Assembly (NCBI RefSeq): GCF_030758955.1
Contig: NZ_CP132360.1
Location: 364,144-428,143 of the forward strand
Length of the DNA: 64,000 bases
Direction: 5' to 3'
DNA from: Agrococcus beijingensis
GTDB taxonomy: Bacteria > Actinomycetota > Actinomycetes > Actinomycetales > Microbacteriaceae
The notes beneath the pieces were generated by a model, which was not told where the DNA came from, did not search any database, and was given only the letters and a program-made list of their open reading frames with translations. Below are positions 35,395-44,768 of the stretch, piece by piece. How positions within the stretch are numbered: position 1 is the first letter of the stretch; every line of letters starts with the position of its first letter. The translations under genes and the position numbers were made by a program.

Positions 35395-35521
35395 AAACGC
35401 ATTGGTGCCACGCGGACGTGGCGGACTCGGCCGGTCCTTCCGGCCTTGCGGTGTCGAGACGCCCTGAGCACCCGCCAGATCTCTCGACGAGGCCGGGGAG
35501 CTCTGGCTGCAGCAGGGTCGT

Positions 35522-36547
35522 TCAGCGCATGCGCTCGACCAGCAGGTCGAAGAACTCGGCGAGCATTTCGTCTGCTCCGGGCTTCATCAGCTCCGCCCCT
35601 CCGAATCGGTAGACTTCGTAACCGGAGAGCCGGAGCCGGCGGTCCTCGGCGACCATCTCGCTGTACAGCTTCGGGCTCGCTGTGTCGCCGTTCGCGTAGT
35701 GCTGCTTTCCGTCTACCTCGAGGACCACGCGATGCCTGTCGGAGAACAGGATTAGGAAGTCCATCCGCTGCCGAGCCAGCGGGCTGCCGCTCTGCCCGGC
35801 GGTTCGCCGCGCCAGATTGGTTGCTGGATCGAAGTGCAGGTATACCTGCGGAATCAGCGCCGGGGTGCCGAAGCCGTGCTGTTTGTAGCGCGACGCATAG
35901 GCGTCGAAGACGCGAAGCTCGACCGGGTTATCGCCGAGAGATGACCGCAACCGGATGTGCAGATCCAGCCCGACGTCCCTCTGCGGCACATCGTCAGCGA
36001 AGCCCTGCCGTTCCCGCCACCAGTCGATGAGCTTGCCGTAGCTCAGGCCATCCGCCGGGATCGGCTGGTCGAAGACCAGGCAGAACTGACCATTGCGGAC
36101 GATCTCGATGTCGTTGTTCACGGCATCGCGCAGCACTAACTCGGGCTTGGGGCCGTTCGCAGCGAAGATCAGGTTCTTGGCGGGCGTGCCGACACCGCCC
36201 CCGCGGTCGTACTCGGCGAGCAACGCGGTCAGGTCGTCGAGCAACGTGCCGGTCACCTCCAGTTCGACGACCATGCGGCGCGCAAGTGCCACGAGGCGGG
36301 GGAAATCCCAGCCGCCGGTGTATCCCTTGACGACGTCGCGCTTGGTGAATTGGTCGTCGGTGGGCTGCTGATCCGTGCTTGGCCACGGCAGCTCGAGCTC
36401 CTCGGCCAGCACGGTTTCAAGGTCTTGGCGGGTGTAGGTGTGGATGAGCGCTTCCTCGATTGCGCTCCGAAACGAGCGCGACGACACCTTGACCGGGACG
36501 TTCGCCGCATCCGCCAGGAACGTGTCGAAGAACTTGGAACTGCTCAC
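35522..36547 (-). CDS. PD-(D/E)XK (DUF559/Vsr-like) nuclease with AbiJ-like N-terminal region
   Basis: A 341-residue protein read from GTG 36547 (VSSSKFFDTFLADAANVPVK); an in-frame extension to 36607 is possible. The C-terminal third has RQRMDFLILFSDRHRVVLEV then DGKQHY (Asp...Glu-x-x-x-Lys), and later EDRRLRLSGYEVYRFGGAEL, the Vsr/DUF559 nuclease pattern. The N-terminal and middle parts (SFRSAIEEALIHTYTRQDLE; NLIFAANGPKPELVLRDAVN) resemble modules I associate with AbiJ-type abortive-infection proteins; this association is from memory and uncertain. Last recognisable cargo gene before the right border. A candidate stand-alone defence nuclease. Confidence 0.65.
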   Translation of the reverse strand: MSSSKFFDTFLADAANVPVKVSSRSFRSAIEEALIHTYTRQDLETVLAEELELPWPSTDQQPTDDQFTKRDVVKGYTGGWDFPRLVALARRMVVELEVTGTLLDDLTALLAEYDRGGGVGTPAKNLIFAANGPKPELVLRDAVNNDIEIVRNGQFCLVFDQPIPADGLSYGKLIDWWRERQGFADDVPQRDVGLDLHIRLRSSLGDNPVELRVFDAYASRYKQHGFGTPALIPQVYLHFDPATNLARRTAGQSGSPLARQRMDFLILFSDRHRVVLEVDGKQHYANGDTASPKLYSEMVAEDRRLRLSGYEVYRFGGAELMKPGADEMLAEFFDLLVERMR

Positions 36548-36683
36548 CGCACCATTGTCCCTGCCGGCGCCCACTGGTCCGAGCGGGCCACCTCGTCGCG
36601 CGCGCAACTATGCAGCCCGGCGGCCAGAGGCTGCAGTCGCGCCGACTTCCGTGAACTTCCTGTGGGTTCCGCACCGCGTTTCG

Positions 36684-36748
36684 GGTACGGAGTTGGGTAC
36701 GGAGTGTGCGTGGAACGTGGTGCAAGATGGTGCAAGGTGATGCAACGA
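36684..36748. repeat. Short phased direct repeats near the right end of the island
   Basis: GGTACGGAGT occurs twice, 12 bp apart (36684, 36696). Then three 10-bp units (ggtgcaagat, ggtgcaaggt, gatgcaacga) run at 36719-36748. Helically phased repeats about 0.4 kb from attR are typical of arm-type integrase or excisionase binding sites. Function inferred. Confidence 0.5.
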
Positions 36749-36797
36749 GATCCAATCGAGCGACGGCAAGAAAGCCCGGAAATCAGCGGAAAGGGTA

Positions 36798-36818
36798 ACC
36801 TGCATGGCGGGCAGGGGG
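36798..36818 (+). repeat. Anticodon-arm-like sequence, partial second copy of tRNA-Ala
   Basis: The 21 bp here match the tRNA-Ala anticodon arm and following G-run (13703-13723) except for two bases at its centre. It may be chance, a vestigial att-like site, or a relic of an earlier insertion. Confidence 0.3.
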
Positions 36819-37119
36819 CATGCCATGCACATCGTGGCACAAAACGAACCGGTTCCTCGAGCCAGGAATCGCGCTGGCCAGACGGTTTCCGAACCCGTCG
36901 CTCCGCGCTGACGATCGCGATCGCATCGCGTCGTGGACGTCGCGGGCGAGCATCCGCGACGAGGGCGTGTCGACAGCGCTAGGCCCACCAGCGCCTTCTG
37001 GCCGGCGGCGGTTGCGGCAGCGGTTAGTGCGGGAAACACAGGGATGCGGTAGGACTGTGAGGGAGCACAAGCGCTTCGTTATTGCCCGAAACACAAGGGA
37101 GTTGACAATGGACTTGACG

Positions 37120-37160
37120 GCAGGGGGTCGGGAGTTCGAGTCCCCCCAGATCCACCAAAA
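37120..37160 (+). repeat. Right attachment site (attR) of the island
   Basis: A direct 41-bp copy of the tRNA-Ala 3' end (see 13716-13756) with one change, C for T at position 37143. The change breaks one pair of the T-stem, as expected for a displaced, non-functional tRNA 3' fragment. Confidence 0.92.
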
Positions 37161-37183
37161 AACCGCGCAACTGCGCGGTTTTT
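37157..37183 (+). terminator. Terminator after attR, probably the original tRNA-Ala terminator
   Basis: The hairpin aaccgcgc / gcgcggtt with a short AACT-type loop and a following T-run sits directly after the displaced CCA-AAAA. It was presumably the chromosomal tRNA's own terminator before integration. Confidence 0.8.
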
Positions 37184-37323
37184 CTCATTTCAGCACCCGA
37201 CTTGTTCCCGCCTGCTGCCCGTCTTGCTAGCCGCGCTACGAGCGGGTGGGAGTGCTTGCGCTCAGCGTGGGTGCGTCGCCGCGGCGTCGCGTACTGTGGC
37301 CGCCAACGACCGAAGGAGTCGCC

Positions 37324-37494
37324 ATGTGTCCTCGCGACGAGCACGCCCCTCAGCATCACGTCCCCAGTCCGGGGGAGCCGAGCATTCCTGAGCTGGAGGC
37401 CGATCAAACCATCGCACCGCGGCCCGAGGAGGAGATTGCCGACATCCTTCGAGCGGAACCCGATGTTGAGGATCACACCCAGCATCGTGGGTGA
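37324..37494 (+). CDS. Small acidic hypothetical protein (56 residues)
   Basis: Read from ATG 37324 with GAAGGAG at 37312-37318, a near-ideal ribosome site at good spacing. The product is acidic and Pro/Glu-rich (EEEIADILRAEPDVEDH near the C-terminus) with no hydrophobic segment and one Cys (MCPRDEH). Probably disordered. It lies just outside the island's right border. No family recognised. Confidence 0.55.
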   Translation: MCPRDEHAPQHHVPSPGEPSIPELEADQTIAPRPEEEIADILRAEPDVEDHTQHRG

Positions 37495-37617
37495 CCGCGC
37501 CGGCGGTGCCGCCCGCTCCCGTTGACTCGGCTCGCTGCCCTACCGCTCGCGGTTCGACGGCTCCACCACCCGCTCGACCTGGATCGCTCGTGCGCCAACG
37601 TGTATCGCCGACTCCGG

Positions 37618-38319
37618 TCAGTCCGTCTTGATCGCGGATGCGTCGACGCAGACGACGCCCTGATTGCCGTCCTGGTCGGCGACCACCGTGAGCCAGGGCG
37701 ACTTGCTGTCGTCGACGAGGGTGCCACCGGCGGCGAGGGCGGCGGCGATCCGCTCATCTGCCACCTCGGGCGCTACGTAGACCTCCAGGTGGAACCGCTG
37801 CTGGGGGTCCTCTCCCGCGTCGCCGAACCAGAGGTTCGGCACTCGGCCGGTGGCGTCGCGGATCTCGTCGCTGGGGGAGCCGTGCCCCTGGGCGTCGCCG
37901 CTGCCGGTGAGCAGGGCCGCCCACACCGGGGCGATGGTCGCAGACCGCGCGGTGTCGAGGCCGAGCTCAATGACGCTGACCGCGCCCGGGTCGGCGTCGA
38001 GCCGATGGTCGGCGGCGATCTCGCTGATCCGCCGCGCCAGGTCGACATCTCGCTGGGTGACCCACTCGACCACATGCTCGGTGCCCTCGCCGTCGCGGTA
38101 GACGGCGTGGTCACTGATGAGCTTCAGGTCGACATAGCCTGCGCCGATCGACGCGATCGGGTGATGCCCGAGCGCGTCGCCCGCTTCGCCCAGTTCCACG
38201 AGGAAGCGTGCGCCGGCGCGGAAGTCGTCGATGAGGAACCGGGCGTGCAGTCCCTGGGCGAGCTTGCGCCAGTCGGTCAGGTCTGAGGTGGCGATCTGCT
38301 CCCCGGTGAGCATTTCCAT
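37618..38319 (-). CDS. Pterin-4a-carbinolamine dehydratase-like / VOC fusion protein
   Basis: A 233-residue protein from ATG 38319. Residues about 1-100 follow the pterin-4a-carbinolamine dehydratase fold: LTGEQIATSDLTDWRKLAQG, FLVELGEAGDALGHHPIAS (with the catalytic His-His-Pro) and GYVDLKLISDHAVYR. Residues about 110-233 form a glyoxalase-like VOC module (VIELGLDTARSATIAPVWAA, then QQRFHLEVYVAPEVADE). Such fusions are frequent in actinobacteria and their substrate is unsettled; tetrahydropterin dehydration is possible. Longer frames upstream are antisense to the GNAT gene. Confidence 0.82.
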   Translation of the reverse strand: MEMLTGEQIATSDLTDWRKLAQGLHARFLIDDFRAGARFLVELGEAGDALGHHPIASIGAGYVDLKLISDHAVYRDGEGTEHVVEWVTQRDVDLARRISEIAADHRLDADPGAVSVIELGLDTARSATIAPVWAALLTGSGDAQGHGSPSDEIRDATGRVPNLWFGDAGEDPQQRFHLEVYVAPEVADERIAAALAAGGTLVDDSKSPWLTVVADQDGNQGVVCVDASAIKTD

Positions 38320-38442
38320 GGCCGGCGAGCCTATCCGTGATGCGCGCGCGACGGTCAGGGAATCTGCCAGACGGCATCGCCGCATCCGCTCGCCTTCCGT
38401 CATCCGTAGACCGCGCCGCAGGGCGCGTCTACGATCAGCGGC

Positions 38443-39024
38443 ATGGCGACGGACGACTACTCGATCCAGCCGCTGACCGCGCAGACCTGGAACGCGTTCG
38501 CCGCCATGGTTGAGCGGCACAACGGGATCTTCGGCGGGTGCTGGTGCACCTACTTCCACGACCAGTCGCTCGAGCGCGGGCCGGGGTATGACGGCAGCCG
38601 TGCGCTGAAGCAGCGGCTGGTCGAGGGCGGAGTGGCGCACGCGGCGCTCGTGATGCTCGGCGACGAGGCGATCGCGTGGGCCGAGTTCGGCACACCGGAT
38701 GAGCTGCCGAACATCCACCACCGCAAGCAGTACCTCGCCGAGGTCGACGTGCTGCCCGACTACCGCGTCACCTGCATCTTCGTCGACAAGCGCTACCGCA
38801 AGCACGGCTACGCGAAGGTGGCGCTCGACGGCGCGCTCGCCATGATCGCGGCGCGAGGCGGCGGGGTGGTGGAGGGCTACCCGCACGAGGTCGGCGAGCA
38901 GCGCATGAACAACTCGTTCGTCTACAACGGCACCCGCGCGATGTACGAGCAGGCCGGCTTCGCCTTCGTGCGCGCCAAGGGGTTGAAGAACACGGTCATG
39001 CGCCGCACGGTGCAGCCGGCCTGA
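38443..39024 (+). CDS. GNAT-family N-acetyltransferase
   Basis: A 193-residue protein with the GNAT acetyl-CoA-binding turn RYRKHGYAKVALDGALAMI (about residues 125-143), preceded by the strand RVTCIFVDK and followed by YNGTRAMYEQAGFAFVRAKG, the usual last helix and strand. An unusual Gly/Cys/Trp-rich segment, IFGGCWCTYFHDQS, lies near residues 29-42. Substrate unknown. Starts at ATG 38443, divergent from the pterin dehydratase-like gene. Confidence 0.82.
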   Translation: MATDDYSIQPLTAQTWNAFAAMVERHNGIFGGCWCTYFHDQSLERGPGYDGSRALKQRLVEGGVAHAALVMLGDEAIAWAEFGTPDELPNIHHRKQYLAEVDVLPDYRVTCIFVDKRYRKHGYAKVALDGALAMIAARGGGVVEGYPHEVGEQRMNNSFVYNGTRAMYEQAGFAFVRAKGLKNTVMRRTVQPA

Positions 39025-39164
39025 GGCACGAGAGCGCCGACCTCGCGCCGGGGGACACGGCATCGGGGGACAGTGAAGTCAGATAACGCCGCGTTCACCT
39101 GAAGCACCCCTGCGGGTCGCCTGCGCGACAGTTGCGGTTCAGCGCGGCCGGACAACCTCGGCGT

Positions 39165-40064
39165 GTGCCCGCCCCCTCTCCGCATCGCCGTCGCCAGCGG
39201 CGCCGTGATGCGCTGGTGTTCTTCGCCTTCGCCGGGCCGAACCTGCTGCTCATCGCGACGTTCATCTACTTCCCGCTGCTGAGCAACGTCTACTACTCGA
39301 CCCTCAACTGGCGCATGGGCGCCACGAGCGCGACGAGCGCAGGCCTCGACAACTACGTGCGGCTCTTCACCTCGGCGCAGGGCGCGGAGATGTGGCGCGT
39401 GACGATCACGTTCACCGTCGTCACCGTGGTCGCCTCGATGGTGCTCGGGCTGCTCGTCGCGCTCGCGCTCAACCGCAAGATCCCCGGCATCACCGCGAGC
39501 CGCACGGCGGTCTTCTCGCCCTACGTGCTCTCCGGCGTCGGCGTGGGCATGGTGTGGAACTTCATCTTCGACCCGCAGCTGGGGGTGCTCGGCCACGTGT
39601 TCCGCGCCTTCGGCGCGAGCTCGCCCGAGTGGTACCTCGACGGCGACCTCGCGCTCGGCATGGTGATGATGGTCTACGTCTGGAAGAACCTCGGGTTCTG
39701 CGCCGTCGTGTTCCTCGCCGGGCTGCAGTCGATCCCGAGCGACCTGATCGAGGCCGCGCGCATCGACCGCGCCGGGGCGCTCACGCGCTTCTTCAAGCTC
39801 ACGCTGCCGCTGCTGTCGCCGACGGTGTTCTTCCTGACCGTCACGACCATCCTCAGCTCGATGCAGGCGTTCGACATCCTGAAGATCATGACGCCCTCGG
39901 GCAACGGCACGAACACGATCGTCTTCGAGCTCTACCTGCAGGGCTTCGGGCCCTACCAGAACGCCGGCTACGCGGCCGCGATCTCGGTGGTGCTCTTCGT
40001 CGTGCTGTTCGCCATCACCGCCTTCCAGATGCGGTTCGTCGAGAAGCGGGTGCACTACGCATGA
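39165..40064 (+). CDS. ugpA: ABC sugar/glycerol-3-phosphate importer permease (UgpA/MalF type)
   Basis: A 299-residue permease read from GTG 39165; a TTG at 39132 is an alternative and neither has a strong ribosome site. About six transmembrane helices, the first at about residues 16-40 (FFAFAGPNLLLIATFIYFPL). The EAA loop LIEAARIDRAGALTRFFKLT (about 196-215) docks onto the ATPase. First gene of a four-gene importer whose order, permease-permease-binding protein-ATPase, is that of ugpAEBC in corynebacteria. The start of the next gene overlaps its stop (ATGA). Confidence 0.8.
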   Translation: MPAPSPHRRRQRRRDALVFFAFAGPNLLLIATFIYFPLLSNVYYSTLNWRMGATSATSAGLDNYVRLFTSAQGAEMWRVTITFTVVTVVASMVLGLLVALALNRKIPGITASRTAVFSPYVLSGVGVGMVWNFIFDPQLGVLGHVFRAFGASSPEWYLDGDLALGMVMMVYVWKNLGFCAVVFLAGLQSIPSDLIEAARIDRAGALTRFFKLTLPLLSPTVFFLTVTTILSSMQAFDILKIMTPSGNGTNTIVFELYLQGFGPYQNAGYAAAISVVLFVVLFAITAFQMRFVEKRVHYA

Positions 40065-40930
40065 GCTCCACCCACCTCGCCGACTGGCGCCAGGCCTTCT
40101 CGCGGCGCAACATCGTCGCGACCGTGCTCGGCGGCTACCTGCCGATCCTGCTCGCGCTCGCCGTCATCGTGCTGCCCCTGCTCTGGATGGCGATCGCCTC
40201 GTTCAAGCCCGCGGGCGAGATCATCACGATGCAGCCCACGCTCCTGCCGCAGGAGCCGACGCTCGACAACTACCGCCACGTCGCCGACACGGTGCCGCTG
40301 CTGACGGTGCTGGGCAACAGCCTGATCGTCACCGTCGTGGGATCGGCGATCAAGGTGCTGCTCGCCGTCACCACGGCCTACGCACTCGTCTTCGTCGACT
40401 TCCGGTTCAAGAACGTCGTCTTCATCGCGATCCTGGTGGCGCTCATGGTGCCGCCCGAGGCCGCGCTGCTGCCGAACTACATGACGATCTCGGCCATGGG
40501 CGGGCGCAACACGCTCTGGGGCATCATCCTCCCCGGGCTCGGCACCGCCTTCGGCACCTTCCTGCTGCGGCAGCAGTTCAAGACGCTGCCGAAGGATCTG
40601 CTCGAGGCCGCCAAGCTCGACGGCGCCGGCCACCTGAAGCGGCTCTGGCGCATCGTCGCGCCCGTCTCGGCGCCCACCATCGCGACGGTCGCGCTCGTCA
40701 CGATCGTCGGTGAGTGGAACAACTTCATGTGGCCGCTCATCATCACCGACTCCGTCGACACGATGACCCTGCCGGTGGGCCTCAACCTGCTCCAGACCAT
40801 CGAGGGGCAGACCGGCAGCTACGGCTACCTGATGGCCGGCGCCGTGCTCGTGATCCTGCCCGTGCTCATCGTGTTCGCCGCGATGCAGCGCTTCATCGTC
40901 AGCGGCCTCACGCAAGGCGCTGTCAAGTGA
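40061..40930 (+). CDS. ugpE: ABC importer permease (UgpE/MalG type)
   Basis: A 289-residue second permease with about six helices: first helix about 25-48 (LPILLALAVIVLPLLWMAIA), periplasmic loop with MQPTLLPQEPTLDNYRHV, and EAA loop LLEAAKLDGAGHLKRLWRIV (about 184-203). It pairs with the upstream permease to form the channel. Starts inside that gene's stop codon. The binding-protein gene follows after 47 bp. Confidence 0.82.
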   Translation: MSSTHLADWRQAFSRRNIVATVLGGYLPILLALAVIVLPLLWMAIASFKPAGEIITMQPTLLPQEPTLDNYRHVADTVPLLTVLGNSLIVTVVGSAIKVLLAVTTAYALVFVDFRFKNVVFIAILVALMVPPEAALLPNYMTISAMGGRNTLWGIILPGLGTAFGTFLLRQQFKTLPKDLLEAAKLDGAGHLKRLWRIVAPVSAPTIATVALVTIVGEWNNFMWPLIITDSVDTMTLPVGLNLLQTIEGQTGSYGYLMAGAVLVILPVLIVFAAMQRFIVSGLTQGAVK

Positions 40931-40977
40931 GCCACCAGACCAACCGTCACCCCGCATCCATCTCACCGAGGAGCACC

Positions 40978-42324
40978 ATGTCCCACCGCATCCCCTCGAC
41001 GCGCGCCAAGCGCGTCACCACCACCTTCGCGGCGCTCGGCGTCGCGGCGCTCGGGCTCACCGCCTGCGGCCCGGCCGTCGGCGCGACCGACGCGGGTGCC
41101 GCCGCCGAGGTCGACTGGGCCTCGATCGAGCCGGCCGAGTCGATCAGCTTCTGGACGAACCACCCGGGCGGCTCGCAGGAGATCGAGCAGCAGCTCGTCG
41201 AGGCGTTCACCGAGGAGACCGGCATCGAGGTCGAGATCGTCACCGCCGGCGCCAACTACGAGGAGGTCTCGCAGCGCTTCCAGACCGCGCAGACCTCTGG
41301 CGACGTGGGCGACCTCGTCGTGATGTCTGACGCGACCTGGTTCACGAACTACGTCAACGACTCGCTGCTCGCGCTCGACGACACGTTCGCCGCGGCCGGG
41401 GGAGACACCTCCACCTACAACGAGACGCTCTTCGACGACTACCTCTACGAGGACGCGCACTTCGCCGTGCCGTACGCGCGCTCGACGACCATCTACTACT
41501 ACAACAAGGACCACTACGCGCAGGCCGGCCTCACCGCCGCGCCCACCACGTGGGATGAGGTGCAGGCCAACTCGCAGGCGCTCATCGAGGCCGGCGTCAC
41601 CGAGACCGCCTTCACCTTCCCGCCCGCGGCCGACTACCCCGCCTGGATGATGAACAACCTGGTCTGGGGCTACGGCGGCGGCTGGTCTGACGAGTGGGAT
41701 GCAAGCGCGATGACCAGCGACGGCACCGTGCAGGCCGTGCAGTTCGCGCAGGACGCCGTGCAGGCCGGCTGGGCGAACGTCTCCAGCAACTCGCCCGCCG
41801 ACGACTTCGCGGCCGGTGCGACGAGCCAGTTCATCGGCTCGACCGGCTCGCTCGGCGGCGTCACCGAGACCGCAGCCTTCGAGGTCGGTGTGGCGTTCCT
41901 CCCGGGCGGCCCCGTCGAGCAGGAGCTCGTCGTGCCCACGGGCGGCGCCGGCATCGCCATCTCGGCGGCCTCGACGCCCGAGGAGCAGCTCGCCGCGGCG
42001 ATGCTCGCCGACCACCTGACGAGCGCCGAGAACACCGTCGCCTTCTCGTCGCAGACGGGCTACATGCCGGTGCGCTCCGACGCCGACGCCAGCTCGCTCT
42101 ACGCCGAGAACCCGAACTTCGAGGTGGCGGTCGACCAGCTCGAGAGCCGCACGCGCACGCAGGACTTCATGCGCGTCTTCCTGCCGGGCGGCGACCTGAC
42201 GCTCGCGACCGGCCTGCAGCAGATCCTCACCTCCGACGTCGATGTGGCGGAGGCGCTCGGCGCGATGCAGGCCGAGCTCGAGGGCCTGTACGAGAACGAC
42301 CTGAAGCCCCAGCTCGAGGGCTGA
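40978..42324 (+). CDS. ugpB: ABC extracellular substrate-binding lipoprotein (UgpB-like)
   Basis: A 448-residue lipoprotein with GAGGAG ahead of ATG 40978. The lipoprotein signal peptide ends at LGLTAC (lipidated Cys30), then an acidic Ala-rich linker and a cluster-D-type binding domain. Segments resembling UgpB are PYARSTTIYYYNKDHYAQAG (about 163-182) and FIGSTGSLGGVTE (about 282-294). This suggests glycerol-3-phosphate or a glycerophosphodiester as ligand; a sugar or oligosaccharide is the alternative. It delivers substrate to the two permeases encoded upstream. Confidence 0.82.
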   Translation: MSHRIPSTRAKRVTTTFAALGVAALGLTACGPAVGATDAGAAAEVDWASIEPAESISFWTNHPGGSQEIEQQLVEAFTEETGIEVEIVTAGANYEEVSQRFQTAQTSGDVGDLVVMSDATWFTNYVNDSLLALDDTFAAAGGDTSTYNETLFDDYLYEDAHFAVPYARSTTIYYYNKDHYAQAGLTAAPTTWDEVQANSQALIEAGVTETAFTFPPAADYPAWMMNNLVWGYGGGWSDEWDASAMTSDGTVQAVQFAQDAVQAGWANVSSNSPADDFAAGATSQFIGSTGSLGGVTETAAFEVGVAFLPGGPVEQELVVPTGGAGIAISAASTPEEQLAAAMLADHLTSAENTVAFSSQTGYMPVRSDADASSLYAENPNFEVAVDQLESRTRTQDFMRVFLPGGDLTLATGLQQILTSDVDVAEALGAMQAELEGLYENDLKPQLEG

Positions 42325-42352
42325 CCCGACCCCTTCCGAAGGAATCCACACC

Positions 42353-43429
<1,077 letters not shown>

Positions 43430-43543
43430 ACCGCTCGCGCAGTCTTCGCGGCGCGGGAACTCCGCCAGGATGGTGGGGTCAGGAATGCCGAGGACTCCCG
43501 GGACGGCGGGGATCATCGCTGTCGCAGGGCCGTCGGGAGCATC

Positions 43544-44749
43544 GTGACCGCACGTTCGCATCGCCTCGCCCTGCTGCAGACGGCGCTCGTGTCGGCCGCG
43601 TTCGCTATGCAGCTGGTGGTCTCGAACGCCATCAACCCGCTGCTGCCCGTCTACCGCGAGCAGCTCGACCTCAGCGCTCTCGTGCTGTCGCTGACCTTCG
43701 TGCTCTACGTCGGCGCGCTCGTGGCGGTGCTGTCGCTGCTCGCGAACCCGCGCTTCGCCCGCCACGCGCCCTGGCTGCTGCTGGTCAGCCTCGTCGTGCT
43801 CATCGCCTCCGACCTGTTCGCCGTGCACCCCGAGCCGTGGTCGATCCTCGCCTCCCGGGTGCTCGTGGGCGTGGCGGGCGGCCTCGGCACGGGCGCGGCT
43901 TCGGCGCTCGTCGTGGGCACGATCGGCGCCGCCGGCCGCGCGATCACGTCGACCGGCAACATCGCGGGCGCCGTCGTGGGCACGGTGGGGGCGCAGCTGC
44001 TCGTCTCGCTGCTCGGCGCGGCGGCCCCGGCACCGGTGTTCCTGGGGCACGCGGCCATCGCGGCGGTGCTCGCCGTGGTGCTCGCGGTGGTGCTCTGGGT
44101 GCGTCGGCGCCCCAATGCGCGGGCGCTCGAGCACCAGACGGGCGCGCTGCAGGTCGGAACACGGCAGCGGATGCCGTTGCCCGCTCGTGCGGTGCCGCTG
44201 CTGCTGGCGGGCGGCATCACCTGGGCGGCGCTCAGCATCAGCGTCGTCTTCAGCGCGACGATCTTCGCGGAGCTCGGGCAGACGGCCGTGCAGGCGCTCG
44301 GGCCCGCGCTGCTGCTGGTCGCGAGCGGTGCGCTGCAGCTCGCGAGCCCGGCGCTCGCGCGCGTCGCACCGTGGCTGAGCGGCATGCTGCTGCTCGCGCT
44401 CGGCGCCGCCTCGGTCGCTGTCGCCGTGGTCTGGGCGCAGCCGATCGCTGGTGTCGTGGGGCTGGTGGCGATCGGCGCCGGCGCCGGCATCGCCTACCGG
44501 GCCGCGCTCGTCGTCTTCACCCTCGGCGCGCGCAGCTCCCAGCAGGGCGCCCTCGCCTCGGTCTACGCGGCGGTGACGTACGCGGAGGCCGCCGTCGCGG
44601 CGCTCGGCGTCGGCCGGCTGAGCGACCTCGTGGGCTTCGGCCCTGCCGCGGTCGGCACGTTCGGCGCGCTCGCCGTGCTCGCCGCGGCGGCGCTGCTGTG
44701 GGCGCCGCGGCTGCGCGACACGGTCGAGCCGGGCGCTGCGCCCGCCTGA
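43544..44749 (+). CDS. Major facilitator superfamily transporter
   Basis: A 401-residue protein from GTG 43544 with about twelve hydrophobic helices and the MFS helix-4/5-like segment ASRVLVGVAGGLGTGAASAL (about 105-124). The central cytosolic loop (about 185-215, RRRPNARALEHQTGALQV) separates two six-helix halves. No substrate signature recognised; multidrug or metabolite export is possible. It follows the importer operon by 114 bp without a clear terminator, so co-transcription cannot be excluded. Confidence 0.8.
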   Translation: MTARSHRLALLQTALVSAAFAMQLVVSNAINPLLPVYREQLDLSALVLSLTFVLYVGALVAVLSLLANPRFARHAPWLLLVSLVVLIASDLFAVHPEPWSILASRVLVGVAGGLGTGAASALVVGTIGAAGRAITSTGNIAGAVVGTVGAQLLVSLLGAAAPAPVFLGHAAIAAVLAVVLAVVLWVRRRPNARALEHQTGALQVGTRQRMPLPARAVPLLLAGGITWAALSISVVFSATIFAELGQTAVQALGPALLLVASGALQLASPALARVAPWLSGMLLLALGAASVAVAVVWAQPIAGVVGLVAIGAGAGIAYRAALVVFTLGARSSQQGALASVYAAVTYAEAAVAALGVGRLSDLVGFGPAAVGTFGALAVLAAAALLWAPRLRDTVEPGAAPA

Positions 44750-44768
44750 GCAGCGCGCGCCCGCAGGC

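Larger units (their letters stand above)
36548..37119. other. Right-end non-coding region of the island
   Basis: About 570 bp without a convincing gene. It holds short phased direct repeats at 36684-36748 and a 21-bp stretch at 36798-36818 resembling the tRNA-Ala anticodon arm (both listed separately), as expected for recombination-site flanks. Confidence 0.5.
13716..37160. mobile_element. Integrative genomic island (about 23.4 kb) with defence cargo
   Basis: Direct repeats of the tRNA-Ala 3' end bound the element. An excisionase-like gene and a tyrosine integrase lie immediately inside the left border. Cargo includes a SIR2-P-loop protein, a four-gene type I restriction operon, further nuclease-like proteins, an orphan antitoxin and a broken recombinase. 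Several genes have lower G+C than the flanks. No replication, conjugation or virion genes are recognised, so it is probably a satellite-like or mobilisable island rather than a complete prophage or ICE. Confidence 0.88.

Noticed and set aside
37120..37153. Second tRNA-Ala gene
   Set aside because: Only the 3' half of the tRNA is present, with a mispaired T-stem; it is the attR copy.
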